From Pseudidiomarina sp. CB1 (GTDB lineage Bacteria; Pseudomonadota; Gammaproteobacteria; Enterobacterales; Alteromonadaceae): a DNA stretch of 64,000 nt. The first letter of the stretch is position 1, and the number at the start of each line of letters is the position of its first letter. Under the pieces are notes generated by a model. It worked only from the letters and a program-made list of their open reading frames with translations, was not told the origin of the DNA and ran no database searches. The stretch lies in the NCBI RefSeq assembly GCF_024752025.1, contig NZ_JANTPU010000003.1, positions 124,001-188,000 of the forward strand, given 5' to 3'. Position numbers and translations under genes: made by a program. Of this stretch, positions 55,192 through 64,000 are shown piece by piece.

Positions 55192-55376
55192 GTGATCACC
55201 CAGGATGCCGCTGCGTGCTTTGGCCCTTGAACCCACTGGTTCAAGGCGGGGCGCAAATCAACGGCCGTAGGCTTCTCGATACATGTCGAGCTTGCACAAT
55301 AGCCGGTCAGTGAGCCCCTTTACTGATGACATCGGCTCAGGGACATTAGCGTGCTGGCGCACATCCCAGGCGATCC
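55192..55376 (-). ncRNA. ssrS: 6S RNA
   Basis: Small RNA that binds sigma-70 RNA polymerase in stationary phase. On the minus strand about 185 nt: closing stem GATCGCCTGGGATG against CATCCTGGGTGATC; then GTCCCTGAGCCGAT, GAGAAGCCT, CCTTGAACC-AGTG-GGTTCAAGG and GCGGCATCCTGGG. All are at the positions seen in E. coli 6S RNA. Located directly downstream of zapA (stop 55384), as in E. coli. The ends are estimated from the closing stem. Confidence 0.93.
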
Positions 55377-55383
55377 TAACTTT

Positions 55384-55692
55384 TTACTTTCGCCCTGGAC
55401 GCTGCTCGCTCGTGACTTGCTCCAGGGTTTCTTGCAGCAACTTAATCTTTTCTTCCAGCTCTTGAATGCGTTGGCGCTGTTCATGCTCGAGTTTGCTGCT
55501 CTCGTGGCTTAAATTTAGCGCCGCCATCACCGCAATTTGCTCCGGATGGCTGAGCTTGGTGGCTTGGCGAATATGCTCAAGCTTGTCATTCAGCTTGTCT
55601 GCTGCTTGCTGCAACGCAACTTCCTGCCCTTCAGGGCAATTCACTTTGTAGTGACGGTCCATCAACTTGATGTCCATGGTGCGTTGAGTCAT
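55384..55692 (-). CDS. zapA: Cell division protein ZapA
   Basis: Cytoplasmic protein that bundles FtsZ protofilaments. The 102 residues have a globular N-terminal part (DIKLMDRHYKVNCPEGQE, LQQAADKLNDKL) and a C-terminal coiled coil (about 65-95). Length and motifs match ZapA (YgfE). Followed immediately by ssrS, and divergent from the ygfB homologue, exactly as in E. coli. Confidence 0.96.
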   Translation of the reverse strand: MTQRTMDIKLMDRHYKVNCPEGQEVALQQAADKLNDKLEHIRQATKLSHPEQIAVMAALNLSHESSKLEHEQRQRIQELEEKIKLLQETLEQVTSEQRPGRK

Positions 55693-55821
55693 TGCACAGT
55701 TTCCTTGCTGTTTTGTTGTCGTTTGCGCACATTATGCCATGCTTGAAGGGGCTTTGTCAGCTAGCCTGAAAAGTCTGACAGTGGTAGGATGCACAGCAAA
55801 CCAAGCAAGAGAAGACAGCTT

Positions 55822-56424
55822 ATGTCAGAGCGCAAATCGCCAGAAGATAAATCCGAACTCACCAGCTCGCAGAGCTATGATCGCTTAACGGAATTTTTTG
55901 AGCACCAAGGCTTACTTGCCAGTGGCGCAGAAGTCCACGGTTTGCTGACCGGCATGGTTGCCAGTGGCGCAAGCATTGAAGGTGATGAGTGGCTATTGTT
56001 ACTCAGTGATTTGATTAATGAAGGGCAGTCGTTTAAGCCCGAGCTACGCGATCATGTAAAACTGATGGCGACCGAGACTTGTGCCAGTTTGCGTGATCCT
56101 GATTTGGGTTTTCAGCTTATTTTACCCAGTGACCACGAGCCGTTGCATGAACGTCTGCAAGCGCTTACCGCATGGGTGCAATCGTTCTTAGTCGGTTTTG
56201 GCGTCAACCAAACGAATTTGGCAGGACTTTCTGGTGATTTACGTGAAGCCATTGATGACATGGTCGAAATTGCCAAGCTCGATATCACTATTGAAGATGA
56301 TGAAGAAGCCGAGCGTGCTTACTTTGAAATCATGGAATATCTACGGATTTCCGCCATGCTTTGCTTCAACGAACTTGGGCAAAACGCTAATACCACCTGT
56401 AAAACCAATAAGACCTTACATTAA
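55822..56424 (+). CDS. ygfB: UPF0149 family protein YgfB
   Basis: A 200-residue acidic helical protein of the YgfB/UPF0149 family. Recognisable segments are EVHGLLTGMVASG (about 36-48) and LTAWVQSFLVGFG, with the C-terminal EAERAYFEIMEYLRISAML. The biochemical role is not established in most species. The frame opens at 55789; the ATG at 55822 after AAGAGAAGA is preferred. It heads ygfB-pepP-ubiH-ubiI, the conserved enterobacterial order. Confidence 0.9.
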   Translation: MSERKSPEDKSELTSSQSYDRLTEFFEHQGLLASGAEVHGLLTGMVASGASIEGDEWLLLLSDLINEGQSFKPELRDHVKLMATETCASLRDPDLGFQLILPSDHEPLHERLQALTAWVQSFLVGFGVNQTNLAGLSGDLREAIDDMVEIAKLDITIEDDEEAERAYFEIMEYLRISAMLCFNELGQNANTTCKTNKTLH

Positions 56425-56450
56425 GTTCTGCTGCAAGGAGCATTGTTGTT

Positions 56451-57776
56451 ATGGCTGTAGCTGTGCCTGTCGAGGAATACCAACGCCGTCGCGAGCAAGT
56501 TCTTAAACGCCTTGCTGCCGGCGACGAAAAGGCGATCGCAGTGATCCCAAGCGCACACATGGTTACGCGTAGTAACGATACCGAGTATCCCTTTCGGCAA
56601 AACAGTGATTTCTTTTACCTGACCGGCTTTAACGAGCCCGATGCGGTGCTGGTGCTGGCGCCTGATGCGGAGTTGTCGGTGCAGTTGTACTGCCAACCGA
56701 AAGACCCGCAACAAGAAGTCTGGCATGGCCGCCGTTTAGGTGTCGCGCGCGCGGTAGATGCGTTAGGGGTCGATGTTGCCCACGCCGTTGATGAGCTTGA
56801 TGAGCACTTGTGGCAACTATTGGATGGCGTCCACACCGTTTATTGCGACCAGAGCAATCAGGATTTTTTCCAACACCTGTTGGGCTTAGCGGCGGAATTA
56901 CGTAGCAGCGGTAAACGCGGCGTGCAACCGCCACAACGCTGGCAGGATATTTCGCCGTGGCTGCACACCATGCGCTTGGTGAAGTCGAATGCCGAGCTTG
57001 AATTGATGCGTGAAGCGGCGCGAATTAGCGTGTTGGCGCATCAACGGGCGATGAAATTTGTCGCACCGGGACGTTACGAATACCAAGTTGCCGCCGAACT
57101 GCATCACGAGTTTGCTATGCACGGCGCCGCTGCACCAGCCTACGGCACCATTTGTGGCAGTGGCGAAAACGCCTGTATTTTGCACTACACCGAAAATAGT
57201 GACGCACTAACCGACGGTGATTTGATCTTGATCGACGCCGGCGCGGAATATCAAGGCTATGCTGCCGACATTACCCGCACCTTCCCGGTGAATGGCACAT
57301 TTAGCGAGCCGCAAAAGCAGCTCTACGAAGTGGTGTTGCAGGCGCAATTAGTTTCGTTGGACGTTATTCGGCCGGGCGCTACCTTGCAGCAAGCCCAAGA
57401 TGTTGCCGCGCATGCTTTAACCGAAGGCCTTGTGGAGCTTGGCATACTGCACGGTTCAGTAAAGGACAATATCGAGCAAGCGACTTATCGCCGCTTCTTT
57501 ATTCACGGCTTAGGCCATTGGCTCGGACTCGACGTACATGATGTGGGTGATGCCCGTCGCGGCGACAAATCTACGCCGTTCAAGCCCGGTATGGTGCTGA
57601 CTGTGGAGCCTGGGTTGTATATTCCGGCCGATGCCGATGACGTTGATAGTCAGTGGCGGGGCATTGGTATTCGCATTGAAGATGACGTGGTGGTGACCGC
57701 TGATGGGCATGAGAATTTGACCGCGGCGGTCCCGAAAACAGTGGCAGAGATAGAAGCGTGGATGCAGAACAAGTAA
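56451..57776 (+). CDS. pepP: Xaa-Pro aminopeptidase
   Basis: Removes N-terminal residues that precede proline (aminopeptidase P, family M24B). The 441 residues have the N-terminal creatinase-like domain (YQRRREQVLKRL, PFRQNSDFFYLTGF) and the pita-bread catalytic domain with metal ligands in LILIDAGAEYQGYAADITRTF (two Asp), HGLGHWLGLDVHD (His) and VLTVEPGLY plus GIRIEDDVVV (Glu). Overlaps the ubiH start by 19 bases. Confidence 0.97.
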   Translation: MAVAVPVEEYQRRREQVLKRLAAGDEKAIAVIPSAHMVTRSNDTEYPFRQNSDFFYLTGFNEPDAVLVLAPDAELSVQLYCQPKDPQQEVWHGRRLGVARAVDALGVDVAHAVDELDEHLWQLLDGVHTVYCDQSNQDFFQHLLGLAAELRSSGKRGVQPPQRWQDISPWLHTMRLVKSNAELELMREAARISVLAHQRAMKFVAPGRYEYQVAAELHHEFAMHGAAAPAYGTICGSGENACILHYTENSDALTDGDLILIDAGAEYQGYAADITRTFPVNGTFSEPQKQLYEVVLQAQLVSLDVIRPGATLQQAQDVAAHALTEGLVELGILHGSVKDNIEQATYRRFFIHGLGHWLGLDVHDVGDARRGDKSTPFKPGMVLTVEPGLYIPADADDVDSQWRGIGIRIEDDVVVTADGHENLTAAVPKTVAEIEAWMQNK

Positions 57777-58957
57777 CACCTGTAGTCATTGCTGGCGGTG
57801 GCCTCGTTGGCTCGCTGATGGCGTTTTTGTTTGCCCAGCAACGACCTGATGTTGTGGTGAAAGTGGTGGAGCCGCAAGCGGATGGGCCTGTGCCCGATAA
57901 GCGTACGATTGCGTTGGCTGCGGCCACCGTTGATTTGCTCAATGCACAGGGGATTTGGCAGGAGCTTACTGACGAAGCCGAAGCGATTAAGCACATTCAT
58001 GTGAGTGATCGCGGCTATTTAGGCGCGACGCGGTTACACGCTGAACAAGAAGGTGTGGCGGCGCTAGGTTATGTTGTTCCCGCCGCCGCGCTCAATAAAG
58101 CCTTGTATGATCGCTTACAAGCGTTACCGCAGGTCGAGTGGCTTGCCGGCAGCCAAGTCACTGGGCTGGAACAACAGCAACCGCATTGCAATGTCACATT
58201 ACAAACGCCGAATGGCGAACAGCAGTTAAAAGCCCAGTTGGTGGTGGGTGCGGATGGCCAGCGGTCATTTGTGCGCGAGCAACTTGGCATTGGCGTACAA
58301 ACCACCGACTATGGGCAAGTCGGCATTATTGCCAATATTAGCTTGGACAAGCCACTGGCTGGCTGGGCCTACGAGCGCTTTACCGAGACGGGACCGCTGG
58401 CGTTGTTGCCCCTACCGAAGCAACAAGCGTCATTGGTATGGAGTGTCGCCGAAGAACAAGCTGAACAAGTGCTGGCATTGCCAGATGACGAATTCTTGGC
58501 GCAACTACAGCACGCCTTCGGTTATCGCGCTGGGCGCTTTACTGGCGTCGGCCAGCGCCTGCAATTTCCTTTGCGTCTGCATTTAGCTGAGCGCAGTGTG
58601 GCGCATCGGGCTGTGTTGATTGGCAATGCCTCGCATACCTTACATCCGATTGCCGGACAGGGCTTTAACCTTGGCGTCCGCGATGCGATTTGTTTAAGTG
58701 ACCAGCTCGCCAAAGCCGATGATCTTGGCAGCTACGCAACGCTCGCCGCATATTGGCGCGAGCGTGAAGACGACTACAAAAACATCATCGGCTTGACCGA
58801 CATGCTGGTGCGTGGCTTTTCCAATCACTACTGGCCGTTAACCAAGTGTCGCAACCTCGCGTTGCTCGGCCTTGATGCACTGCCACCGTTACGCCAAGCC
58901 TTTGCGCGGCAAACGATGGGGCTAGCGCCGTTAGCACGCAGAGGAGGTGCATCATGA
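57758..58957 (+). CDS. ubiH: 2-octaprenyl-6-methoxyphenol hydroxylase UbiH
   Basis: FAD-dependent monooxygenase of ubiquinone synthesis (C1 hydroxylation). The 399 residues start with the FAD dinucleotide-binding motif VVIAGGGLVGSL, then DKRTIALAAATVDLL and VSDRG. The second FAD motif, LIGNASHTLHPIAGQGFNLG (note Gly-Asn-Ala, as in E. coli UbiH, rather than Gly-Asp-Ala), is near residue 287. Overlaps pepP by 19 bases and ubiI by 4 (ATGA). Confidence 0.94.
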   Translation: MDAEQVTPVVIAGGGLVGSLMAFLFAQQRPDVVVKVVEPQADGPVPDKRTIALAAATVDLLNAQGIWQELTDEAEAIKHIHVSDRGYLGATRLHAEQEGVAALGYVVPAAALNKALYDRLQALPQVEWLAGSQVTGLEQQQPHCNVTLQTPNGEQQLKAQLVVGADGQRSFVREQLGIGVQTTDYGQVGIIANISLDKPLAGWAYERFTETGPLALLPLPKQQASLVWSVAEEQAEQVLALPDDEFLAQLQHAFGYRAGRFTGVGQRLQFPLRLHLAERSVAHRAVLIGNASHTLHPIAGQGFNLGVRDAICLSDQLAKADDLGSYATLAAYWREREDDYKNIIGLTDMLVRGFSNHYWPLTKCRNLALLGLDALPPLRQAFARQTMGLAPLARRGGAS

Positions 58958-60093
58958 GCCAACGTTTTATCGTCGTCGGTGGTGGCATGATCGGTCTCGC
59001 TACCGCGTTAGGGTTGCGTCAGCAAGGACATCGCGTGGTGTTGCTGGAACGCGGCGCACAGCCGCAGTACACCGAAACCACGGAATTGCGTGTGAGCGCG
59101 ATTGCGCACTCTAGCCGCCAGTTGCTGGAACAACTTGGCGTGTGGCAACGCTTGCCCGCAGATCGGCTTGGGCCATACCAAGCCATGGAAGTGTGGGACC
59201 ACGATAGTTTTGGCCGTATTCATTTTGCTGCGGCAGAGGTCAATCAACCGGATCTTGGCGCGATTGCTGAAAACAAAGTCATCGAGGCTGAACTCTGGCA
59301 AGCTGCCGATGAAGCGGGCGTTGAGTTACATGCCAATACCGAGGTGCGTCAACACGAAAATGCGGCACCGCAGGTTACTGTGAAAACCGCGACTGAGCAG
59401 TTCACCGCGGATTACCTGATTGCTGCCGATGGCGTGCAATCGCCACTGCGCCAAGCGGAGGGCTTACCGCTTACGTTTTGGGACTACGAACAGCAAGGCT
59501 GTGTGGCTGTGATCAAATGCGCTAAACCGCATGGCGGCTGTGCGCGGCAAGTATTTTTACCGAGTGGGCCAGTGGCATGGTTGCCGTTAGGCGATCCCCA
59601 TCACGTGTCGCTGGTATGGTCTGCTGACACCGAAGTCGCCGCCGAGCTGAAAGGCTTGAACGACAAGGAATTTACCAAGCGACTGCAAGCCGCAAGTGAC
59701 GGTGCGCTAGGCGAACTTGAGCTGGTGTCACAACGGGCTTATTTTCCGCTACGCATGCAATACGCGCGGCGCTGGCTAGCTGGGCGCATGATTGTGTTGG
59801 GTGATGCCGCCCATAGCATTCATCCGCTCGCGGGGCAGGGGGCAAATCTTGGCTTTGGCGATGTGCAGGCGTTGCTAGCGCTAACCACAGAAGCATTCAG
59901 CCACGCCGATTTACGCAATTGGGAACGTGAGCGCAAAGTCGCAGCAGTACAAATGATCACCGCCATGGAAAGTTTTAAACGTGGTTTTGGCCATGCCAAC
60001 CCATTGCTGAAACTGGTGCGCGGCATCGGTCTGAAAATCGCCAATGACGTGGCACCGCTCAAACGCAGCCTGATCAAATCCGCTCTTGGATAA
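58954..60093 (+). CDS. ubiI: 2-octaprenylphenol hydroxylase UbiI (VisC)
   Basis: FAD-dependent monooxygenase of ubiquinone synthesis (C5 hydroxylation). The 379 residues begin with FIVVGGGMIGLATALGL. TELRVSAIAHSSRQLLEQLG and YQAMEVWDHDSFG match UbiI. PLTFWDYEQQG and VLGDAAHSIHPLAGQGANLGF are the later family and second FAD motifs. Coupled to ubiH by an ATGA overlap. Its 3' end overlaps the convergent LysR-type gene by 20 bases. Confidence 0.95.
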   Translation: MSQRFIVVGGGMIGLATALGLRQQGHRVVLLERGAQPQYTETTELRVSAIAHSSRQLLEQLGVWQRLPADRLGPYQAMEVWDHDSFGRIHFAAAEVNQPDLGAIAENKVIEAELWQAADEAGVELHANTEVRQHENAAPQVTVKTATEQFTADYLIAADGVQSPLRQAEGLPLTFWDYEQQGCVAVIKCAKPHGGCARQVFLPSGPVAWLPLGDPHHVSLVWSADTEVAAELKGLNDKEFTKRLQAASDGALGELELVSQRAYFPLRMQYARRWLAGRMIVLGDAAHSIHPLAGQGANLGFGDVQALLALTTEAFSHADLRNWERERKVAAVQMITAMESFKRGFGHANPLLKLVRGIGLKIANDVAPLKRSLIKSALG

Positions 60094-60943
60094 AGGCCGC
60101 TAACTGTTGTGCGGCGGAGTTTTCCGCCGCGCGCGTCGATAACATCACACCGACTTCGCCAAGCTCCGGCAACGGCGTGCCATCGGCGCAGCGCTGAATC
60201 TTTTCTAAATGCGCGGGTACCGTGCTCTGCGCCAACACGGTAATGCCCAGACCACTTTCAATGGCCGCGGTGAGCCCGCTAAAGTCCGTGTTGGTATAGG
60301 TAATGCGCGATTGAATACCGGCATTGCGCAAGGCGCGCAACGCACGACGCCGATAAATACAGCCATCAGGCGCAACCACCAAGGGCAGCGGTGCAGGTAA
60401 CAAATGACTCTCACTATTTCCGACCCAGACCAGCGGCTCTTGCCGCAACTCCAGCCATTGCATGGGATTGACCCATTGCGCGGCGTCTTTGCCACCACTT
60501 TCGGTGAGCGCAATAATCACATCAAAATCATCGGCATTGGCCACCAACTGTCGACTTAAGGCAGAGCTCACTTCCAGCGCCACGTTCGGATAGCCTTGGG
60601 CGAATTGCCCTAAGACTTGCGGCAACAGCTTGCTGGCAAACTCGCTGGTCATGCCCAGTCGCACGCGACCACTCAACTCCGGCTCCGTCAGCCGCGCAAT
60701 GATCTGATCATTAAGACTGAGCATCGCCCGTGCCGCCTCAAGCAGTTCGTTACCGGCAGGTGTCAGTTGAATACGCCCACCGGTGCGGGCGTACAAACGC
60801 ATACTGAGCATCTCTTCGAGCCGCTGCAATTGCAAACTGATGGCCGGTTGCGAGCGGCCAAGCTGCTGCCCCGCGGCAGTGAAGCTCTGCAAATCATAAA
60901 CGCTAACAAAGGCGCGAAGACTGTCCAAAGAGAGCTGTTGCAT
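60074..60943 (-). CDS. LysR-family transcriptional regulator
   Basis: A 289-residue LysR-type regulator. N-terminal winged helix (about 3-62: LRAFVSVYDLQSFTAAGQQL, then GRSQPAISLQLQRLE) and a C-terminal effector domain (about 90-289: GRVRLGMTSEFASKLLPQVL). The closest type that I recognise is LrhA/PecT-like, but the target and ligand cannot be told. It is divergent from gcvT with a 163-base AT-rich gap, so it could act on that region, although GcvA-type control cannot be assumed. Its 3' end lies inside ubiI. Confidence 0.87.
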   Translation of the reverse strand: MQQLSLDSLRAFVSVYDLQSFTAAGQQLGRSQPAISLQLQRLEEMLSMRLYARTGGRIQLTPAGNELLEAARAMLSLNDQIIARLTEPELSGRVRLGMTSEFASKLLPQVLGQFAQGYPNVALEVSSALSRQLVANADDFDVIIALTESGGKDAAQWVNPMQWLELRQEPLVWVGNSESHLLPAPLPLVVAPDGCIYRRRALRALRNAGIQSRITYTNTDFSGLTAAIESGLGITVLAQSTVPAHLEKIQRCADGTPLPELGEVGVMLSTRAAENSAAQQLAAFIQERI

Positions 60944-61038
60944 GACCCAAACACCCCAAAAATCGCAAAAATATAATTAGAAGTAATACAAGCTGAAACA
61001 TTATTTACAATCCAAATAATAGCATAAGGAATTTTAAT

Positions 61039-61067
61039 TTGTTGCCAGCGCCTTAGAGTTTTATAAT
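61039..61067 (+). promoter_or_regulatory. Probable promoter of gcvTHP
   Basis: TATAAT at 61062-61067 with TTGTTG 17 bases upstream, 39 bases before the gcvT start. The AT-rich gap to the LysR gene (60944-61106) shows no glycine riboswitch core. Confidence 0.6.
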
Positions 61068-61106
61068 TGCGCCCACTTTTACGCGAAACAACAGGACATC
61101 GATGCC

Positions 61107-62186
61107 ATGGCAAATCGTACCCCTTTATTCGACGCGCATGTGAAAGCTGGCGCAAAAATGGTCGACTTTCACGGTTGGGACATGCCGCTCAACTACGGTT
61201 CGCAAATCGAAGAGCACAATGCTGTACGCAAAGACTCGGGTGTGTTCGATGTCTCGCACATGACCATCGTTGACGTTGCTGGCGCGCAAGCCAAAGATTT
61301 CCTGCGCAAAATGCTGGCCAACGACGTCGCCAAACTCTCAGTACCAGGCAAGGCGCAGTACAACAGCATGCTGAACGAAAAGGGCGGCGTGATCGATGAC
61401 CTTATCGTGTATTACTTTTCTGACGAATCGTACCGCTTGGTCGTAAACTCAGCGACCCGTGAGCGCGACGTGGCGTGGATCGAAAAAGTTGCCAGTGCGT
61501 TCGACGTGACCATTACCGAACAAACCGAACTTGCCATGGTGGCACTGCAAGGACCAAAAGCAGCCGAAAAACTGCGTTTGGTGCTCGGCGACGAAGCCTT
61601 TGCCCCAGTGGACGGCATGCGACCTTTCATGTCGGTGCAGGTTGGCGACTTATTCATTGCCACCACCGGTTACACCGGCGAAGCGGGCTACGAAATCGTT
61701 TTACCAGCGAGCGAAGTTGAAAAACTTTGGGACGACTTGTTGAACGTTGGCGTCCAGCCATGCGGCCTCGGCGCACGTGATACCTTGCGTTTGGAAGCTG
61801 GCATGAACCTGTACGGCCAAGACATGGACGAGAACATTACCCCGCTGGAAGCCAACATGGGTTGGAGCGTGGCGTTTGAACCAGAAGACCGCAATTTCAT
61901 TGGTCGTGAAGCACTCGAAAAACAAAAAGCCGAAGGCCACGACAAGTTGGTCGGCTTGGTGATGCGCGAAAAAGGCGTACTGCGTCACGGTCAGAAAGTT
62001 GTCGTTGACGGCGGCGAAGGCGTGATCACCTCAGGTACCTTCTCGCCAACGCTAGGCTTCTCGATTGCTATGGCGCGTGTGCCTAATTCTGTCGGCGAAA
62101 CCGCCGAAGTGGAAATGCGCAAAAAATTCGTTACAGTTAGCGTGGTGAAGCCAAGCTTCGTACGCAATGGTAAGGGTCTTGTGTAA
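61107..62186 (+). CDS. gcvT: Glycine cleavage system T protein (aminomethyltransferase)
   Basis: Transfers the methylene group from the H-protein aminomethyl-lipoyl arm to tetrahydrofolate, with release of ammonia. The 359 residues start [21 protein letters not shown]; further motifs are [44 protein letters not shown] (folate-site Asp) and [18 protein letters not shown]. Start ATG at 61107; AGGA is 10 bases upstream. First gene of gcvT-gcvH-gcvP. Confidence 0.97.
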   Translation: MANRTPLFDAHVKAGAKMVDFHGWDMPLNYGSQIEEHNAVRKDSGVFDVSHMTIVDVAGAQAKDFLRKMLANDVAKLSVPGKAQYNSMLNEKGGVIDDLIVYYFSDESYRLVVNSATRERDVAWIEKVASAFDVTITEQTELAMVALQGPKAAEKLRLVLGDEAFAPVDGMRPFMSVQVGDLFIATTGYTGEAGYEIVLPASEVEKLWDDLLNVGVQPCGLGARDTLRLEAGMNLYGQDMDENITPLEANMGWSVAFEPEDRNFIGREALEKQKAEGHDKLVGLVMREKGVLRHGQKVVVDGGEGVITSGTFSPTLGFSIAMARVPNSVGETAEVEMRKKFVTVSVVKPSFVRNGKGLV

Positions 62187-62234
62187 GCGAGCACCTGCGA
62201 AACACAACAGAACAACTAATTTGAGGATCACAAC

Positions 62235-62624
62235 ATGAGCTCAATTCCAAAGGAATTAAAGTACGCATCGACCCACGAGTGGGTCCGTAACGAAGGTGAT
62301 GGTGTGTTCACCGTAGGTATCTCTGAGCACGCTCAGGACTTACTTGGTGACATGGTGTTTGTTGAATTGCCAGAAGTGGGCGACAACGTCGCAGCAGGTG
62401 ACGACGTTGCCGTAGCTGAATCAGTGAAAGCAGCTTCTGACATCTACGCACCGATTGGCGGCGAAATTATTGCCATCAACGAAGACCTCGAAGATGCACC
62501 AGAAACAGTGAACAGTGATCCTTATGGCGACGGTTGGCTATTTAAGATGAAAGCCGACGACCCAAGCGAAGTAGAGAGCTTGCTTGATGCCGAAGGTTAT
62601 CAAGCAGTTATCGACGAAGACTAA
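62235..62624 (+). CDS. gcvH: Glycine cleavage system H protein
   Basis: Lipoyl carrier protein that shuttles the aminomethyl group between P and T proteins. The 129 residues match family length. The lipoylation lysine is K65 in [15 protein letters not shown]. Start [15 protein letters not shown] and end [14 protein letters not shown] are typical. GAGG precedes the ATG. A terminator-like hairpin follows before gcvP. Confidence 0.98.
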   Translation: MSSIPKELKYASTHEWVRNEGDGVFTVGISEHAQDLLGDMVFVELPEVGDNVAAGDDVAVAESVKAASDIYAPIGGEIIAINEDLEDAPETVNSDPYGDGWLFKMKADDPSEVESLLDAEGYQAVIDED

Positions 62625-62640
62625 TTTGGCAATGGATTGC

Positions 62641-62668
62641 AAAACCCCGGTCACGCTACCGGGGTTTT
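62641..62668 (+). terminator. Terminator-like hairpin between gcvH and gcvP
   Basis: AAAACCCCGG, 8-base loop and CCGGGGTTTT, then TGTGTTT. It lies 17 bases after gcvH and 49 before gcvP. It may give partial termination, so less P than T and H mRNA, or protect the upstream mRNA. Confidence 0.75.
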
Positions 62669-62716
62669 GTGTTTCCTGACCTGTGTTTTAACCCCGAACC
62701 GAGGGACGAGAAGTAA

Positions 62717-64000
62717 ATGACCACAGCAACGCTCAAGCAGTTAGAGAATCACGGCGAGTTTATTGGCCGTCACATTGGCCCAAGCGCCGAAGAACAGGCT
62801 GAAATGCTCGCGCTATTAGGTGCCGACTCACTCGAAGCACTGACCAAAGATACGGTTCCTGGCGCGATTTTGCGCGAACCTTTCTTACAAGTGGGTGAGC
62901 CGTTATCGGAACGTGAAGCCCTGGCGAAGCTGAAGACTATTGCACAGAAAAACAAAGTGCTGACCTCGTTCATCGGTATGGGTTACTACGACACCTTGGT
63001 ACCGAACGTTATTTTGCGTAACGTGTTGGAAAATCCAGGTTGGTATACGGCTTACACGCCGTATCAGCCGGAAATTGCGCAAGGTCGCCTTGAAGCGATT
63101 TTGAACTTCCAACAAATGACCATGGATTTGACCGGCCTTGACCTCGCCAGCGCGTCATTACTTGACGAAGCGACTGCTGCGGCCGAAGCTATGGCCATGG
63201 CGAAGCGCGTGAGCAAGAGCAAATCCAACGCCTATTTCGTTGCTGACAACGTGTATCCACAAACCATCGACGTGGTGAAAACCCGCGCCGAAATGTTTGG
63301 CTTCGAAATCATCGTTGCTCCAGCGCGTGAAGCGGCGGACCATGACGTGTTTGGTGCTTTGTTCCAATACCCTGACCGTTACGGCCAACTGCACAACCTC
63401 GAGCAACTCATTGCCGACGTGCAAGCCAAGAAAGGTGTTGTTGCAGTTGCGGCTGACATCATGAGCTTGGTGATGCTGAAAGCGCCGGGTGAAATGGGTG
63501 CCGACATGGTACTGGGTTCAGCGCAGCGCTTCGGTGTACCTATGGGCTACGGCGGTCCACACGCAGCCTTCTTCGCAACCCGTGACAAGTACAAGCGTTC
63601 ATTGCCAGGCCGTATTATCGGTGTCTCGAAAGACAGCCGCGGCAAGCTTGCCTTGCGTATGGCCATGCAAACCCGTGAACAACATATTCGCCGCGAGAAA
63701 GCCAACTCGAACATCTGTACCGCACAGGTGTTGTTGGCCAACATGGCATCGTTCTACGCGGTGTACCACGGTCCACAGGGCTTGCGCACCATCGCTGAGC
63801 GCATCCACCGCTTGACTGACATTGTGGCACTTGGCCTGCAAGACAAAGGCGTGAAGCTGGAAACCTCACATTGGTTCGACACCTTGACCTTCAAGCTTGA
63901 AGGCAACCAGCAAGAAATCATCGACCGAGCCGTGGCGCATGGTTTGAACTTGCGTGTCGACGGCGAAAAAGTGTTTGGCGTGAGCTTGGATGAAGCCAAG
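62717..64000 (+). CDS. gcvP: Glycine dehydrogenase (decarboxylating), N-terminal part (cut by window edge)
   Basis: PLP-dependent P protein of the glycine cleavage system. 428 codons are seen from the ATG at 62717 to the window edge, out of about 960 expected. Motifs: [17 protein letters not shown] at the start, [40 protein letters not shown], and [11 protein letters not shown]. The PLP lysine lies in the missing C-terminal half. Preceded by a GAGGGACGAGAAG purine-rich ribosome-binding region. Confidence 0.97.
   Translation, partial: MTTATLKQLENHGEFIGRHIGPSAEEQAEMLALLGADSLEALTKDTVPGAILREPFLQVGEPLSEREALAKLKTIAQKNKVLTSFIGMGYYDTLVPNVILRNVLENPGWYTAYTPYQPEIAQGRLEAILNFQQMTMDLTGLDLASASLLDEATAAAEAMAMAKRVSKSKSNAYFVADNVYPQTIDVVKTRAEMFGFEIIVAPAREAADHDVFGALFQYPDRYGQLHNLEQLIADVQAKKGVVAVAADIMSLVMLKAPGEMGADMVLGSAQRFGVPMGYGGPHAAFFATRDKYKRSLPGRIIGVSKDSRGKLALRMAMQTREQHIRREKANSNICTAQVLLANMASFYAVYHGPQGLRTIAERIHRLTDIVALGLQDKGVKLETSHWFDTLTFKLEGNQQEIIDRAVAHGLNLRVDGEKVFGVSLDEAK

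Noticed and set aside
60944-61106. Glycine riboswitch before gcvT
   Set aside because: The gap is AT-rich, short and lacks tandem aptamer-like conserved cores; only a sigma-70-like promoter was found.
1-64000. CRISPR arrays, tRNA or rRNA genes, prophage or insertion sequences
   Set aside because: No regular spacer-repeat pattern, no tRNA cloverleaf or rRNA segment, and no transposase, integrase or phage gene could be found by reading.

Overview
The window is a chromosomal segment of a marine-type gammaproteobacterium, most like the Alteromonadales and within them Idiomarinaceae-like. That placement is inferred from gene content: many TonB-dependent receptors, a TonB2/TtpC system, long-form PstC and PstA, and Escherichia/Shewanella-like gene orders. 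It is gene-dense, with no stretch over 300 bases without a gene. I see no tRNA, rRNA, CRISPR array, prophage or insertion sequence.

Layout: (1) 1-2131: dxs (cut by the left edge), ispA and xseB on the minus strand, divergent from thiI. (2) 2132-10421: thiI, a VanZ-like gene, srmB, trmN6, an M49-type metallopeptidase lipoprotein, rdgC and an orphan sensor kinase. (3) 10474-22391: a beta-helix lipoprotein with a TonB-dependent receptor, a YbdG-like mechanosensitive channel, a six-gene TonB2 operon (DUF3450, TtpC, ExbB2, ExbD2, TonB2, TPR protein) and a porin. (4) 22459-33346: an AEC-family permease, xseA, guaB-guaA-mltF, a small basic ORF and purL. (5) 33431-41923: two Oar-like TonB-dependent receptors on either side of tadA, then an endonuclease/exonuclease/phosphatase-fold lipoprotein. 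(6) 42009-50944: phoB-phoR, pstS, pstC, pstA, pstB and phoU. (7) 50990-60943: serA, rpiA, ygfA, an amidohydrolase, 6S RNA, zapA, ygfB, pepP, ubiH, ubiI and a LysR regulator. (8) 61107-64000: gcvT, gcvH and gcvP (cut by the right edge).

The most notable signal is a set of 11-bp-periodic direct repeats of TGTCA type that match the PhoB binding-site design. As expected they precede phoB, pstS and pstC. They also precede the beta-helix lipoprotein/TonB-receptor pair (four units in register), the whole TonB2 operon (five units in register) and the porin. Both Oar-like receptor promoters carry a two-unit box, the second shared with the divergent phosphatase-fold lipoprotein gene. The simplest reading is that 10.4-50.9 kb holds a phosphate-starvation programme. 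PstSCAB, PhoU and PhoBR handle inner-membrane uptake and sensing. Three TonB receptors, a surface lipoprotein, a porin and a dedicated TonB2 energiser would handle uptake across the outer membrane, with a secreted phosphoesterase-like protein to release phosphate. The regulation is inferred from sequence pattern and needs experimental proof.

Other notable items are two 88-bp REPIN-like inverted repeats next to Pho-linked genes, a 17-nt leader identical in both Oar-like receptor genes, a 6S RNA gene separated from ygfA by a converging amidohydrolase gene, and a terminator-like hairpin between gcvH and gcvP.
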